Position numbers and translations under genes: made by a program. Source: Mycobacteriales bacterium (GTDB lineage: Bacteria; Actinomycetota; Actinomycetes; Mycobacteriales; Mycobacteriaceae). Taken from it: 64,000 bases of DNA. Position 1 is the first letter of the stretch; the number at the start of each line of letters is the position of its first letter. The notes below the pieces were generated by a model, which searched no databases, was not told the origin of the DNA, and saw only the letters and a program-made list of their open reading frames with translations. The stretch covers positions 124,001-188,000 of the forward strand of contig DUTM01000009.1 in the NCBI GenBank assembly GCA_012842085.1, given 5' to 3'. Positions 1-10,793 of this stretch are shown here, piece after piece.

Positions 1-1
1 G

Positions 2-379
2 GGAACTATTGACGCGCCTATCGGGCGTCACAGTGGTAATGATTGGCGTTTTTGTGTGCGCAGTGACGGCAAATCGGCAATTACGCATTACGACACTTTA
101 GAGATTTTCCGACGCGCTACACTGCTAAAGATTCGGCTGGAAACTGGCCGCACTCACCAAATTAGAGTGCATTTCTCGGCACTACACCATCCGTGTGTCG
201 GGGATCCCACCTATGGCAGTGATCCCAAGCTGTCGAAAGAATTAGGGCTCCGCAGGCAGTGGCTACACGCCCAGAAACTGGGGTTTATTCATCCTGCTGA
301 CGGCCATTGGGTGGAATTCACGAGTGAATATGCGCCGGATTTGTCACACGCCCTGGATATTCTCAAAGCCCAAAGCTAA
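2..379 (+). CDS. rluD: 23S rRNA pseudouridine synthase, RluD-type (C-terminal part)
   Basis: The reading frame is already open at base 2, so the 5' part lies outside the window. About 125 C-terminal residues are visible. The stretch around [10 protein letters not shown] is the conserved RluA/RluD-family motif of the catalytic domain, and the following [10 protein letters not shown] is also typical. Enzymes of this family isomerise specific uridines in large-subunit rRNA to pseudouridine; the exact target cannot be read from this fragment. In actinobacteria a gene of this family commonly precedes dnaE, usually after lspA, which fits here. A GTG at 56 lies inside the conserved domain and is not a real start. 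The gap to dnaE is about 90 bp, with no clear terminator. Confidence 0.85.
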   Translation, partial: GTIDAPIGRHSGNDWRFCVRSDGKSAITHYDTLEIFRRATLLKIRLETGRTHQIRVHFSALHHPCVGDPTYGSDPKLSKELGLRRQWLHAQKLGFIHPADGHWVEFTSEYAPDLSHALDILKAQS

Positions 380-467
380 CCCGGATTCACCTCCCAGAAA
401 TTGTGGTGTCCTCGGTTAGACTGAGAACACGTCTGAAACTTAATCGTTTAGTTCTAAGGAGCACTTC

Positions 468-3400
468 TTGGGGAAGAAGACTTTTGTCCATCTCCATAAC
501 CACACTGAGTTTTCCATGCTCGATGGAATGGCAAAGATCGACAATCTCATGGAGGAATGCAATAAGCGTGGCATGCCGGCGGTAGGCATGACGGACCACG
601 GCAACATGTACGGCGCCTCTGATTTTTACCATGCTGCTGTTGACGCGGGAATTAAACCGATTATTGGTATCGAAGCCTATTTAGCGCCCGGCTCACGCTT
701 TGACAAGAAGCGCCAAAGGTGGGGAGATCCCTCCCCAAAAAGAGACGATGTTTCTGGCTCCGGTGCCTACACTCACATGACTTTGTGGGCACAGAATGAA
801 ACGGGTCTTCGAAACCTTTTCAAACTGTCCTCACTTGCTTCTTATGAAGGCCAATTGGGTAAATGGCCCCGCATGGACGTTGAACTTATTTCCCAACACT
901 CTGAAGGCCTCATTGGTGCCTCCGGGTGCCCTTCCAGCGAAATTCAGACACGGCTGCGGTTGGGGCAACGAAAAGAAGCTTATGAAGCTGCTGGACGCTG
1001 GCAGGATATTTTTGGAAAAGACAATTTCTATCTCGAGTTAATGGACCATGACATTGATATCGAGAAGCGGATCAAAGCTGATCTTTTGCAACTCGGCAAA
1101 GACTTGGGGATGGAACCTGTCGTCACCAACGACTGCCACTATGTGACACGTGACCAAGCACGTGCCCACGAAGCTATGTTGTGTGTGCAGACCGGCAAAA
1201 CACTCTCTGATCCGACGCGCTTCAAATTCGATGGGGACAGCTACTACCTCATTCCGCCGGAAGAGATCAGAGCCCGGTGGGATAGTGAAGTGCCGGGAGC
1301 ATGCGATAACACGTTGGTTATTACCGAAAAAGTGGAAGACTATTCGAACATCTGGAAATTCAAAGACCGGATGCCTGACTTTGATGTTCCCAAGGGACAC
1401 GATGCGGAATCGTGGCTACGGCATCAAGTCCATAAAGGACTTGAGTGGCGTTTTCCTGATGGAGTGTCCCGAGAATATATTGAGCGGGCCAATTACGAAA
1501 TTGACGTCATCGTTCAAAAGGGATACCCCACTTACTTTTTGGTTGTTGCTGACCTGGTCAACCATGCCCGTGAAGTAGGTATTAAAGTTGGTCCCGGCCG
1601 TGGCTCCGCAGCTGGTGCTCTTATTGCTTATGCGCTTGGCATCACCAATATTGACCCAGTTGAGCACGGGTTACTTTTCGAAAGGTTTTTGAACCCCGAA
1701 CGACCGTCAGCGCCTGACATCGATATGGATTTCGATGATCGTCGCCGCAACGAAATGATTCGATACGCCTCGGATCGTTGGGGAGAAGATAAAGTCGCGC
1801 AGGTCATTGCCTTCGGAACAATTAAGACCAAGGCCGCTATTAAAGACTCGGCACGTGTGCAATTCGGACAACCGGGCTATGCCATTGCTGACCGGATGAC
1901 AAAGGCTTTGCCCCCTGCACAAGGTGCAAAAGATATTCCGTTGCACGGCATTATGGATCCGGAACACCCGCGCTACGGAGAGGCGAGCGAAATTCGCTCT
2001 CTTATTGAGAGTGACCCTGATATTCGCAAGATTTATGAGACTGCTCGCGGTTTTGAAGGAATGATCCGGCAAGCCGGTGTGCATGCCTGCGCAGTCATTA
2101 TGTCCAATGAGCCACTATTGGACTGTGTCCCCATGTGGAAACGCTCCCAAGATGGCGCCATCATTACGGGCTGGGACTATCCCGCTTGTGAGGATATTGG
2201 ACTCCTAAAGATGGACTTCCTGGGTTTGCGCAACCTGACGGTCATTGGGGACGCCCTGGAAAATATTAAAGCCAACCGGGATGGTGAGGAAGTAGACCTT
2301 GAGCGTTTGCCCCTCACGGATACCGCCGCCTATGAGTTGCTGCAGCGGGGAGACACCCTCGGTGTTTTCCAACTCGATAGTGGGGGCATGCGGGAGCTTC
2401 TCAAACGCATGGAGCCGACGGAGTTCAACGATATTGTGGCTTCTTTGGCGCTCTACCGACCGGGACCAATGGGCGTCGGTGCCCACTGGGCCTATGCTGA
2501 CCGCAAAAATGGTCGCGCGCCTGTGGAACCAATCCACCCAGAGCTGGATGAACCCCTCCGCGATATTTTGGCGGAAACCTATGGCCTCATTGTGTATCAA
2601 GAGCAGATCATGCAGATTGCTCAAAAAGTTGCCGGCTATTCGCTTGGACAAGCCGACCTGCTACGACGCGCAATGGGTAAGAAGAAACCGGAAGTCTTGG
2701 CGAAAGAATTTGATAGGTTCCAATCCGGTATGCGGGAACGCGAATTCTCCGACCAGGCCATCAAGGTGCTGTGGGAAACGATTCTTCCGTTCGCTGGGTA
2801 CGCCTTCAACAAGTCGCATGCCGCGGGCTATGGCCTGGTGAGCTACTGGACAGCATATTTGAAGGCCAACTACCCGGCAGAGTACATGGCCGCGTTGTTG
2901 ACATCCGTGGGAGATGATAAAGACAAGACCGCAATCTACTTGTCTGACTGCCGTCGCCTCGGAATCAGGGTGCTCCAACCCGACGTCAACGAATCCACCT
3001 TCAACTTCGCCCCTGTTGGTAAAGATATTCGTTTCGGTTTGGGAGCGATCCGAAACGTCGGTGAGCAGCCTGTTGACGACATTGTGGCGTCACGCGATGA
3101 GAAAGGCGACTACACCGATTTCTCTGATTACCTCGACAAGATCGGGCAAAGTGCCTGCACTAAGAAAGTCACCGAATCACTCATTAAAGCAGGGGCTTTC
3201 GACTCTATGGGACATCCCCGCAAGGGACTTTTCCTGGTGCATGCGGATGCCGTCGATGCCGTTTCCGGCACTAAAAAAGCTGCAGCAGCTGGACAATTTG
3301 ACTTGTTTGCTGGTTTCGGAGCCGACGACACATCAGAAGTCGGTGACGCCTTTAAAGTACAGATTCCGGACGAAGAGTGGGACAAAAAACACCGGCTCTC

Positions 3401-4010
3401 TTTGGAACGAGAAATGCTGGGGCTTTATGTCTCCGGACATCCACTCGATGGGCTGGAATTAGCGCTCCACGAACGAACAGACACCTCCATCGCCACCATT
3501 TTGGAAGGCGAATTGCCGCACGGGAAACAGGTGGTTATCGGTGGCATTATTGCGTCCGTTGATCGACGCGTAAATAAACGTGGCGAACCGTGGGCCATTG
3601 TCCGCATCGAAGACCTCCAAGGCGGGGTAGAAGTACTTTTCTTCCCTCGCATTTACCAAAAAGTTGGTATGGATATCGTGGAGGATGCAGTGGTCATCGT
3701 TTCCGCCCACGTCAATATCCGAGATGACCGGATGAGTCTTTTCGGGGATGACCTATCAGTCCCAGATTTGGGAGCGGATGGTGTTTCCCCCGTCTTCCAT
3801 CTTCGGCTAACACCACAAATGTGTACCCCTGAATTGTTAGCCGAATTGAAGGGTATTTTGACCACCCACCAGGGATCTTCACCTGTCATGGTCACCCTAG
3901 ACAGTGGGAATAAGACACAGCGGCTCGCATTATCCGAAAATCTCCAAGTTAATGCTTCCGGTGAGCTTATTTCAGAGTTGAAAGCCGTTTTCGGTAGTAA
4001 CTGCGTTTAG
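468..4010 (+). CDS. dnaE: DNA polymerase III alpha subunit DnaE1
   Basis: A C-family replicative polymerase of 1180 residues, the usual length for actinobacterial DnaE1. It opens with a PHP domain ([13 protein letters not shown] near residues 8-20), which in this lineage is associated with proofreading. The catalytic aspartates are visible as PDIDMDF (D417, D419) and LLKMDFLGL (D583). An OB-fold segment near 1015-1060 ([13 protein letters not shown], then the ALKRGEPWA-like stretch) follows the helix-hairpin-helix region. The TTG start at 468 is chosen because it sits 7-8 nt after an AAGGAG ribosome site at 456-461 and gives the usual [12 protein letters not shown]-like N-terminus. The stop lies only 7 nt before the first possible ilvA start. 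Confidence 0.97.
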   Translation: MGKKTFVHLHNHTEFSMLDGMAKIDNLMEECNKRGMPAVGMTDHGNMYGASDFYHAAVDAGIKPIIGIEAYLAPGSRFDKKRQRWGDPSPKRDDVSGSGAYTHMTLWAQNETGLRNLFKLSSLASYEGQLGKWPRMDVELISQHSEGLIGASGCPSSEIQTRLRLGQRKEAYEAAGRWQDIFGKDNFYLELMDHDIDIEKRIKADLLQLGKDLGMEPVVTNDCHYVTRDQARAHEAMLCVQTGKTLSDPTRFKFDGDSYYLIPPEEIRARWDSEVPGACDNTLVITEKVEDYSNIWKFKDRMPDFDVPKGHDAESWLRHQVHKGLEWRFPDGVSREYIERANYEIDVIVQKGYPTYFLVVADLVNHAREVGIKVGPGRGSAAGALIAYALGITNIDPVEHGLLFERFLNPERPSAPDIDMDFDDRRRNEMIRYASDRWGEDKVAQVIAFGTIKTKAAIKDSARVQFGQPGYAIADRMTKALPPAQGAKDIPLHGIMDPEHPRYGEASEIRSLIESDPDIRKIYETARGFEGMIRQAGVHACAVIMSNEPLLDCVPMWKRSQDGAIITGWDYPACEDIGLLKMDFLGLRNLTVIGDALENIKANRDGEEVDLERLPLTDTAAYELLQRGDTLGVFQLDSGGMRELLKRMEPTEFNDIVASLALYRPGPMGVGAHWAYADRKNGRAPVEPIHPELDEPLRDILAETYGLIVYQEQIMQIAQKVAGYSLGQADLLRRAMGKKKPEVLAKEFDRFQSGMREREFSDQAIKVLWETILPFAGYAFNKSHAAGYGLVSYWTAYLKANYPAEYMAALLTSVGDDKDKTAIYLSDCRRLGIRVLQPDVNESTFNFAPVGKDIRFGLGAIRNVGEQPVDDIVASRDEKGDYTDFSDYLDKIGQSACTKKVTESLIKAGAFDSMGHPRKGLFLVHADAVDAVSGTKKAAAAGQFDLFAGFGADDTSEVGDAFKVQIPDEEWDKKHRLSLEREMLGLYVSGHPLDGLELALHERTDTSIATILEGELPHGKQVVIGGIIASVDRRVNKRGEPWAIVRIEDLQGGVEVLFFPRIYQKVGMDIVEDAVVIVSAHVNIRDDRMSLFGDDLSVPDLGADGVSPVFHLRLTPQMCTPELLAELKGILTTHQGSSPVMVTLDSGNKTQRLALSENLQVNASGELISELKAVFGSNCV

Positions 4011-4017
4011 TGGGATA

Positions 4018-5313
4018 ATGGACACTGTGTTTAACGAAGATGATGCTGAAAAAATGGTTCTGCCCACTGCTGACGATATAGCTGCGGCGCAAGAACGAAT
4101 TAACGGGGTAGTAGAGCGCACCCCTTTGCAATACTCGCCCCGCCTTTCTGAGCTAACTGGTGCAAAGATCTTCCTCAAACGTGAAGATCTACAGGGAGTT
4201 CGATCCTACAAGATTCGCGGAGCCTACAGCGTCATTGCACAACTCAGCGACCAGGAACGAAAAGCTGGAGTCGTGGCAGCATCAGCAGGAAACCATGCCC
4301 AGGGTGTGGCATACGCCTGTAACCATTTGGGAGTCAAAGGCCGCATCTACGTGCCCGCTAATACTCCCAAACAAAAACGCGATCGGATCAAATTCCATGG
4401 CCAAGATGCGGTCGAGTTGGTTGTTACGGGAGACTCCTTCGATGATGCTTCCGCAGCTGCGCAGCAAGAAGCACAAGAAACTGCTGCAACCTGGGTCGCA
4501 CCATTCGACGACCCGCGCACCATCGCCGGACAGGGCACCTTAGTCGTAGAGATTTTGGAACAATTAGCAGAAATTGGGGAAGAACCATCCATGCTAGTTG
4601 TGCCAGTCGGTGGCGGTGGACTACTTTCCGGCGTGGTTACCTACATGAGCCAAGAGAAGCCCAACACCCACATCATTGGGGTTGAGCCAGCCGGTGCCGC
4701 TTCGGTGGCAGCAGCACTCGATATGGGTGGGCCAGTCACCCTAGGGGAGACCGATCCATTCGTCGATGGAGCGGCCGTCAAACGCTGTGGTGACGTCACC
4801 TATGCGGTTCTCGACGCACACCGCGACCAACTCGACATGATGACTGTTTCCGAAGGAGCAGTCTGTACCGAAATGCTGGAACTGTACCAGAACGAGGGTA
4901 TTATCGCGGAACCCGCCGGAGCGCTCTCAGTAACCGCTTTGCACCACCTGCGTCCGGTACCTGGAAGCGCAGTAGTGTGCATTGTGTCCGGTGGAAACAA
5001 CGACGTTTCACGGTACAGCGAAATCATTGAGCGGTCCCTGGTGGATCAAGGACTGAAACACTACTTCCTTGTGAACTTCACCCAAAAACCGGGTCAGCTC
5101 CGCAAATTCCTAGACACCGTACTGGGGCCCGACGATGACATCACATTGTTTGAGTATGTGAAGCGCAACAACCGGGAAACAGGGGAAGCACTGGTAGGTA
5201 TTCAGCTTGGTTCAGCTACCGGTCTGCATGCTCTACTGCACCGCATGGACCACAGCGGCATTGAGGTAGAGCGCCTGCTCCCGGGCACACCTGCCTACGA
5301 ATACCTCACGTAG
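4018..5313 (+). CDS. ilvA: threonine ammonia-lyase (threonine dehydratase)
   Basis: A PLP enzyme that deaminates threonine to 2-oxobutyrate, the first step of isoleucine synthesis. The PLP lysine is in SYKIRGAY (K65 from the ATG start), the glycine-rich phosphate loop is VVPVGGGGLLSG, and an ACT-like regulatory region fills about residues 348-431 (FLVNFTQKPGQLRKFL), where isoleucine feedback usually acts. Length and domains match corynebacterial and mycobacterial IlvA. The start is uncertain. ATG 4018 has no ribosome site and overlaps a GATAAT hexamer at 4014-4019. An in-frame GTG at 4027 lies exactly 7 nt after that hexamer, the spacing seen for other apparently leaderless genes here, so a 428-residue product is quite possible. 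Confidence 0.95.
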   Translation: MDTVFNEDDAEKMVLPTADDIAAAQERINGVVERTPLQYSPRLSELTGAKIFLKREDLQGVRSYKIRGAYSVIAQLSDQERKAGVVAASAGNHAQGVAYACNHLGVKGRIYVPANTPKQKRDRIKFHGQDAVELVVTGDSFDDASAAAQQEAQETAATWVAPFDDPRTIAGQGTLVVEILEQLAEIGEEPSMLVVPVGGGGLLSGVVTYMSQEKPNTHIIGVEPAGAASVAAALDMGGPVTLGETDPFVDGAAVKRCGDVTYAVLDAHRDQLDMMTVSEGAVCTEMLELYQNEGIIAEPAGALSVTALHHLRPVPGSAVVCIVSGGNNDVSRYSEIIERSLVDQGLKHYFLVNFTQKPGQLRKFLDTVLGPDDDITLFEYVKRNNRETGEALVGIQLGSATGLHALLHRMDHSGIEVERLLPGTPAYEYLT

Positions 5314-5327
5314 GAGCAGCTAGCGTA

Positions 5328-6008
5328 GTGGGTACTTTGTTGAGCCTTTCCCCAGGGGAGCCGGTCGACGCTGAACTCACCATCAAACGATCGCGCTTCA
5401 TTTGCTATTTGGAGCGCATTAAATCTGAAGAGGACGCGCGCACATTTATTGACGACATCCGTCAACTCCATCCGACTGCGCGCCACCATTGCACCGCATT
5501 CCGGTACCAGAGTGGGGACGACATTAGGGAACGTTCCAATGATGACGGGGAACCGGCCGGTACTGCTGGCCGCCCCATGTTGGCTGTATTGAACGGACAC
5601 AACCTAGTAAATGTCTGCGCAGTAGTGGTGCGTTATTTTGGGGGCGTCAAATTAGGCACCGGTGGCCTTGTGCGAGCCTACAGTGATTCCGTCACCAGCG
5701 GCTACGAGGCAGCCAAAAACAGCCAGCGAATAGTTAAACGAGTACCCACTGAACTGTCCAAAGTGGAGTGCCCTATAGCCGATATTGGGCGGTGGGAAGC
5801 TGAGCTGCGGGTAGCGCATGACGTTGTGGACGTCATCTACGGAGAAAACGCCGAAGGGGAGATAAACCCCAACTTGGCAACCATCACCGTCGCCACCCAA
5901 AACAGTGCCCAGAATGACGAACTGGTGGCAGATGTCGCAGCCGTATCCCAAGGCGATGCCGAACTACTATCTGCCGGCACAGTTGTTCGTGAATACCAGC
6001 TTCGTTAA
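5328..6008 (+). CDS. YigZ/IMPACT family protein
   Basis: A 226-residue member of the YigZ (UPF0029/IMPACT) family. The family core is clear: KRSRFICYLERIKSEEDA at the N-terminus, the HHCTAFRY segment, the DDGEPAGTAGRPML loop and the VVRYFGGVKLGTGGLVRAY signature. Its biochemical role is not well settled; IMPACT relatives bind translation factors and YigZ has been linked to nucleic acid binding. The start is GTG 5328, 11 nt after an AGGAG site that overlaps the ilvA stop region, so the gene is probably cotranscribed with ilvA. The 3' end overlaps the convergent glgX gene by 4 bp. Confidence 0.85.
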   Translation: MGTLLSLSPGEPVDAELTIKRSRFICYLERIKSEEDARTFIDDIRQLHPTARHHCTAFRYQSGDDIRERSNDDGEPAGTAGRPMLAVLNGHNLVNVCAVVVRYFGGVKLGTGGLVRAYSDSVTSGYEAAKNSQRIVKRVPTELSKVECPIADIGRWEAELRVAHDVVDVIYGENAEGEINPNLATITVATQNSAQNDELVADVAAVSQGDAELLSAGTVVREYQLR

Positions 6009-8227
6009 TGCGGCTGGGGCTTTTGCTCCAACAAAACAATGCTGTTGGCCGGCAGCACCAGCGCGTCCGTTACCTCACGATCGGGGAGTTCGGAAGCTGC
6101 TTCCTCGGAGCTAAGCGTCGTATCCAGCTTCCAATCCCACTGCCCGGTGCCGCTTGTCTGCAACTCACTAGGAATAGTGAAAGTCTGATCCTCGCGTGAG
6201 CCGTTGATCAAAAAGATGAACGAAGAGTCTCCATGCAGACCACCCAACGGATTCGGAGTGCGGTTGGCGTGGCCATTCAGGAACACCATAAGCGTGCTGG
6301 TAGTCGCATTTTCCCAGTCGCTCGGTTCCATAATCTTGCCCGCCGTATTCATCCACAGAACATCCGGGAGAGTATCCAAGATCGGTTCGTCCCCATCGTG
6401 GTGTCGAAGCAGTTCCGTTGAAGGATTCTCTGCCGGCACATTTTTACCAGTGAAGAAACTATTTTGGCGGAAAATCGGGTGTTTGCGCCGCAGTTTCAAC
6501 ACATAGCGGGTGTAGGCGTGAAAATCGGCGGCGTCAGCGTCATTCCGGGCAGTTTCCCAGTCCATCCACGACAGTTCATTGTCCTGGCAGTACACATTAT
6601 TGTTGCCCTGCTGGGTACGGTTCATTTCGTCGCCGTGCAGCAGCATCGGCGTACCTTGGGAAAGCAGCAGAGTGGTCAGCAAGTTGCGCTGCTGTTGGCG
6701 TCGCAACTGCAAAACTGTGGGATCATCCGTGGGACCTTCCACACCGCAGTTCCAGTTGCGGTTGTGGGATTCACCATCGCGGTTATCCTCGCCGTTGGCT
6801 TCATTGCTTTTCTCTTCGTAGGTGACGAGGTCTCGCAAAGTAAAACCGTCGTGGGCGGTAACAAAGTTCACTGAATGCCCCGGGCGGCGCTTATTGTGTG
6901 CGAACAAATCAGCAGACCCGGTAAGCCGTCCCGCAAACTCCCCCAGAACAGAGGCGTTTCCAGTCCAAAATTCGCGAACCGTGTCGCGGTATTTACCGTT
7001 CCACTCCAACCACGGATAGGGATAGGAACCAACTTGATAACCGTCGTATCCCAAGTCCCAGGGTTCGGCGATAAGCTTCACATTCCGCAGAACAGGATCC
7101 TGGTGAACGGCCGTCAGGAAGTTACCCCACAGGTTAACGTCGTCCACTTTCTCCCCGTCACGCAAAAGAGTGGTGGCAAGGTCGAAGCGGAAACCGTCCA
7201 CATGCATTTCCTCGACCCAATAACGTAGCGAATCGAGAATCAGTTGCAGGGTGTGGGGGCGACGCATATTGATCGTGTTGCCACAGCCGGTGACGTTCGC
7301 ATAGGCCTTTGGATTCTCTTTATCCGTACGGTAGTACGCAAGGTTGTCGATCCCGCGGAAGTTCAGCATGGGGCCCATCGCATTCCCCTCCGCGGTGTGG
7401 TTGTACACCACATCCAAAATGACTTCAATACCAGCTTTGTGGAACGTCTTCACCATGTTTTTGAACTCGGCGACCTGCTCACCGGGTTCACTTTGCGAAC
7501 TGTAATCCAGGTGTGGGGCGAAGTAACCAAAAGTGTTGTAACCCCAGTAGTTCCGCAAACCCAGTTGACGCAGTCTCCGGTCGTGGAAGAACTGCTGCAC
7601 TGGCAGCAATTCGACGCTAGTAACTCCCAGATCCGTCAAATATTCGAGAACAACCGGGTGGCACATTCCCGAGTATGTGCCACGCAGTTCCTCGGGAATA
7701 TCAGGGTGGTTTTTGGTTACGCCATGAATATGGGCTTCATAAATGACGGTATCTGTAAGGGGGCGGCGAAGCGGACGATCGTTCTCCCAGTTGAAAAAAC
7801 TACTGACGACGACGGACGTCATCGAATAGGGCAAAGAGTCAACGGCGCATGGTTCGTCGGGATCGTCTATCTGGTAGGGGAGGAGCGCGTCATGAAGTGC
7901 ATATTCGCCGTCGAAGGCACGTGCATACGGGTCAACAAGAAACTTGGCCGGATTACAGAACTGGCCTTCCGCTGGATCCCAGGCACCCTCCACTCGGTAT
8001 CCGTAGCGTTGTCCGGGATGGACCCCAGAAATATAGCAGTGCCAGATGTCACCGTCATTGGTGGTGACGGGAACCTGTTCTTCTGTGCCATCCTCTCCAA
8101 TAAGGCAGAGAGTTACACCGGTAGCTGCGCTACTGAAGAGGGCAAAGTTCGTCCCTGAACCGTCATAGTTTGCCCCCAGGGGATAGGGTTGCCCGGGGGT
8201 AACCGAGCCTTCATAAAGTTTGGGCAT
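6005..8227 (-). CDS. glgX: glycogen debranching enzyme GlgX (TreX-like)
   Basis: A 740-residue GH13 isoamylase-type enzyme that hydrolyses alpha-1,6 branch points in glycogen. An N-terminal CBM48-like region begins PGQPYPLGANYDGSGTNFALFS. The catalytic (beta/alpha)8 barrel shows the GH13 motifs VILDVVYNHTAEGN, DGFRFDLATTL (nucleophile Asp), LIAEPWDLG (acid/base Glu) and FVTAHDGFTLRDL (transition-state Asp). Length agrees with mycobacterial TreX/GlgX. The ATG at 8227 is preceded by GAGAAGGG at a workable distance. It runs opposite to the upstream yigZ. Together with glgP (28647) and malQ (38376) it belongs to alpha-glucan turnover. The long open frames on the opposite strand here are shadows. 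Confidence 0.96.
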   Translation of the reverse strand: MPKLYEGSVTPGQPYPLGANYDGSGTNFALFSSAATGVTLCLIGEDGTEEQVPVTTNDGDIWHCYISGVHPGQRYGYRVEGAWDPAEGQFCNPAKFLVDPYARAFDGEYALHDALLPYQIDDPDEPCAVDSLPYSMTSVVVSSFFNWENDRPLRRPLTDTVIYEAHIHGVTKNHPDIPEELRGTYSGMCHPVVLEYLTDLGVTSVELLPVQQFFHDRRLRQLGLRNYWGYNTFGYFAPHLDYSSQSEPGEQVAEFKNMVKTFHKAGIEVILDVVYNHTAEGNAMGPMLNFRGIDNLAYYRTDKENPKAYANVTGCGNTINMRRPHTLQLILDSLRYWVEEMHVDGFRFDLATTLLRDGEKVDDVNLWGNFLTAVHQDPVLRNVKLIAEPWDLGYDGYQVGSYPYPWLEWNGKYRDTVREFWTGNASVLGEFAGRLTGSADLFAHNKRRPGHSVNFVTAHDGFTLRDLVTYEEKSNEANGEDNRDGESHNRNWNCGVEGPTDDPTVLQLRRQQQRNLLTTLLLSQGTPMLLHGDEMNRTQQGNNNVYCQDNELSWMDWETARNDADAADFHAYTRYVLKLRRKHPIFRQNSFFTGKNVPAENPSTELLRHHDGDEPILDTLPDVLWMNTAGKIMEPSDWENATTSTLMVFLNGHANRTPNPLGGLHGDSSFIFLINGSREDQTFTIPSELQTSGTGQWDWKLDTTLSSEEAASELPDREVTDALVLPANSIVLLEQKPQPH

Positions 8228-8259
8228 TTTTTACCCTTCTCAATCAGGCTATTGCCGCG

Positions 8260-10584
8260 CTAATCTCGCGATCTGTTGGTTCGCTCCGATGGGACAATAG
8301 CTTCCGTACCGGGGTAGATCGTGGTGTTGAGATCTTCACCCCGTTTTGTCACAGGACCCCATTTGGTGATCTTGTTGAATTGACGTGCGAATTCAGGGAT
8401 GAGTGACTGAACAAAAACTGACGTCATGTGGTGCATGTCGTGGTAGACCATAACGTTGCCGATGACTGCTGGGCAGATGTCGGTCATGCAGAGCGCGTCG
8501 GTGAGATCCATAAGGTGGACGTTGTCCAGCCCCCTGGAGGCCGCGATGGCGGGGTTAACTCGTGCCAAAGCTGCATGTCGGTTAATGCCACAGGAGATGG
8601 CGTCTCCGCCGGACTCCAGGCAGTCAGGTACGTTTGCAGGGTAGTCGTTGCGGACAGACCAGGGTGTATCGCGAATGGCGATAACCTCCATGCCGTCTCG
8701 TTCGAAGGCGCGCCACAGGTCAACATAAGGCGCCGGTACTATGTCAGGTCCGACACCAGCCAGCGTGGTGGGGCGGGTGGCGGTGGTGAAAACATAATCG
8801 TGCTGTTTCCTCAAAATGTCTTGGTAGACATCTTCACCCCACTCCAAGCATCCGTAATAGGGCTTCTTGGAGGTGGGAAGATCAATCATGCCGCTAATCA
8901 TGAGGGGGCAGCCCATCTTAAAGTAGACGTCCACGCGGAAGTTTTGACGTTTACCCAAGATATCCAAGGCTGTCAGCCAGTGCTCGGAGTGGGATCCGCC
9001 CACCAGTGCAATGGCGCGATCGGCATTGACATTTCCGTAGACGCAGGGCTGGCCTTGGCCTTCCCGCCACAGCTTCTTGCGGTGAATGGTGTTGTCTTGG
9101 AAGTTGGAGATACAGCCATCGAATGAGGAGCGCGGAAGCGTCCGGTTGGAGTCGATAGGACGTGGCTGGTATTTGACGTCCTTAGGGACCGGCATGTCTT
9201 CAGTGAAGGCGCGGGCGCCAGGGAACTCGGCAGTCAGCTCAAACTTGATCTGGCCGTCGAGGGTCTTAATGTAGTTCTTCCAGGTGACGTGGAAGCCCAC
9301 CAGGCAGAAGGTAAGGATAACCACCAAAGTGCCGGCGATAGCCTTCCAGCTGAACCAGCTCCGTTTGGGTTTCAACGCTGCGAATACACGATTGCGAAGC
9401 GGGGGAAGAGCTGCCCGTTCTTCGCGCGCCACGGCGGGGCGTTTAGTTTTCATCCGCAGCGGCTCTTCAATGTAGTGGTGGGTGAACCAGGCAAGTGCCA
9501 AGCTAACCACCAGGATGAAGACACCGATCTTGTTGGACGGATGTGGTCGGTTCAGGTGGGTGAGAAGCAGGATGAGCAGCGGCCAGTGCCACATGTACAG
9601 GGCGTATGCGAGGCGACCCAGTTCGCGCAGCGGCTTGGAGGCAAGCAGCGCAGTAAAGGGTGCATTGCGCCAGGTAAGCTCTTGTCCTTCTGGGGCCTGG
9701 CCAGCAATGATGAGCAGAACGGTGGCACCAAGAACATAGAGAGTCCACGGTCCGGGGAATTCCTCAACACCGTTGAAAATAAGCCCACAAGTGAAGAGCG
9801 CAAATAGGCCGACAATAGTAAGTAACCATCTGACCCAGTCGCTTTTAATATTTATCTTGTGGATGACTGTTGCTAAGAGGCCACCAAGGAAAAGCTCCCA
9901 AAGGCGTGACCAGGTGCTGTAGTAGTTGAGCATCTGGTCGGTTTGGTGCAGGTAGATCGCGTAGCCAAAGCTTAGAGCAGTGCCGATGCTGAGCAGCACT
10001 GCCATGGGGGTGAAGATTGATTTACCAGGCCAGAAGCGATGTAATAACCATCCAAGAGCACAGCAGATCAGAATAATGATCAGGTAGAACTGTCCCTGAA
10101 CAGACATGGACCACAAATGCTGTAGCGGGCTAACCGCAGCACCGGCCTGCGCATAGTCTTCCGACTGAGCGGCTAGCTTCCAGTTTTGGTAGTACAGCAG
10201 TGAAGCGAGCACCTGGTCGTTCACGTTTGCCCAGCGTGTACGTGGGAAAACGAGCAGCACTCCCACGCCAGTGGCTGCCAGAACAACCACCATTGTGGGG
10301 AGGAGGCGTCGGAGGGTCTTCCAGATAGACCGCAGGGGGTTGAGGCTTCCGTAGCGGTCCGCATTGCGCATTTGGGAGCCGATGAAGAAGAAACCGGACA
10401 GGGTAAGGAATACGTCAACGCCACCGGATACACGGCCAAACCAAATGTGGAAAATGACGACTAGGGCGATAGCTAATCCGCGAAGTCCGTCAAGGTCGTA
10501 GCGGTAAACGTGACGGTGCTGAGGTATCGGAGGTCTCTCAGCAGACGTCTGTGTCGGTTGCTTCGAAGTTTTCTTTCGGGCCAT
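8260..10584 (-). CDS. OafA-type membrane acyltransferase with C-terminal SGNH domain
   Basis: A 774-residue protein of the acyltransferase-3 family. The N-terminal part (about 25-370) has many hydrophobic helices and opens with YRYDLDGLRGLAIALVVIFH, the family's catalytic His segment. After a Lys/Arg-rich cytoplasmic linker and one further membrane segment, the C-terminal 300 residues form a predicted extracytoplasmic SGNH hydrolase-like domain: VGGSHSEHW as block I, and YHDMHHMTS carrying the Asp-His pair. Such proteins move acyl groups onto cell-envelope sugars; the acceptor is unknown. Block I reads GGSH, not the textbook GDSH. From memory the M. tuberculosis counterpart at the same position is Rv1565c. 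It lies 32 bp upstream of glgX on the same strand, so co-transcription is possible. Confidence 0.87.
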   Translation of the reverse strand: MARKKTSKQPTQTSAERPPIPQHRHVYRYDLDGLRGLAIALVVIFHIWFGRVSGGVDVFLTLSGFFFIGSQMRNADRYGSLNPLRSIWKTLRRLLPTMVVVLAATGVGVLLVFPRTRWANVNDQVLASLLYYQNWKLAAQSEDYAQAGAAVSPLQHLWSMSVQGQFYLIIILICCALGWLLHRFWPGKSIFTPMAVLLSIGTALSFGYAIYLHQTDQMLNYYSTWSRLWELFLGGLLATVIHKINIKSDWVRWLLTIVGLFALFTCGLIFNGVEEFPGPWTLYVLGATVLLIIAGQAPEGQELTWRNAPFTALLASKPLRELGRLAYALYMWHWPLLILLLTHLNRPHPSNKIGVFILVVSLALAWFTHHYIEEPLRMKTKRPAVAREERAALPPLRNRVFAALKPKRSWFSWKAIAGTLVVILTFCLVGFHVTWKNYIKTLDGQIKFELTAEFPGARAFTEDMPVPKDVKYQPRPIDSNRTLPRSSFDGCISNFQDNTIHRKKLWREGQGQPCVYGNVNADRAIALVGGSHSEHWLTALDILGKRQNFRVDVYFKMGCPLMISGMIDLPTSKKPYYGCLEWGEDVYQDILRKQHDYVFTTATRPTTLAGVGPDIVPAPYVDLWRAFERDGMEVIAIRDTPWSVRNDYPANVPDCLESGGDAISCGINRHAALARVNPAIAASRGLDNVHLMDLTDALCMTDICPAVIGNVMVYHDMHHMTSVFVQSLIPEFARQFNKITKWGPVTKRGEDLNTTIYPGTEAIVPSERTNRSRD

Positions 10585-10604
10585 TAGTCTGTGTTATTCG
10601 CGTT

Positions 10605-10636
10605 TCTATAAGTCACCGACTGTATGAGATTGTCAA
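10605..10636 (-). promoter_or_regulatory. candidate promoter of the acyltransferase gene
   Basis: On the minus strand a perfect TTGACA lies at 10636-10631. CTTATA/TATAGA hexamers begin 18-20 nt further on, ending at 10605. Transcription would begin about 15 nt before the ATG at 10584. The spacing is slightly long. The rest of the 221-bp gap to bioA holds the bioA promoter and a weak 6-bp inverted repeat (10618-10641) followed by five T, with no gene before it. Confidence 0.4.
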
Positions 10637-10793
10637 CAGTCTTTTTGCTCGTAGTTTCTGTGGTTAGAAGGTCTTTGAGTTCAGACTCTCAACATCATAC
10701 CCGTCAACCCCTAATAAACATGCATTGACGAGGTAGTTAAAGAATACTTCGAGCATTCCTCACTTATTAATTATGTTTTGGCCGCTTTCGACG

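Noticed and set aside
7244-8158. A 304-codon open frame on the plus strand opposite glgX
   Set aside because: It lies wholly antisense to a gene with intact GH13 motifs and has no ribosome site or recognisable domain.
10618-10646. Six-base inverted repeat followed by five T upstream of bioA
   Set aside because: The stem is short and no plus-strand gene ends upstream, so a terminator role is unlikely.
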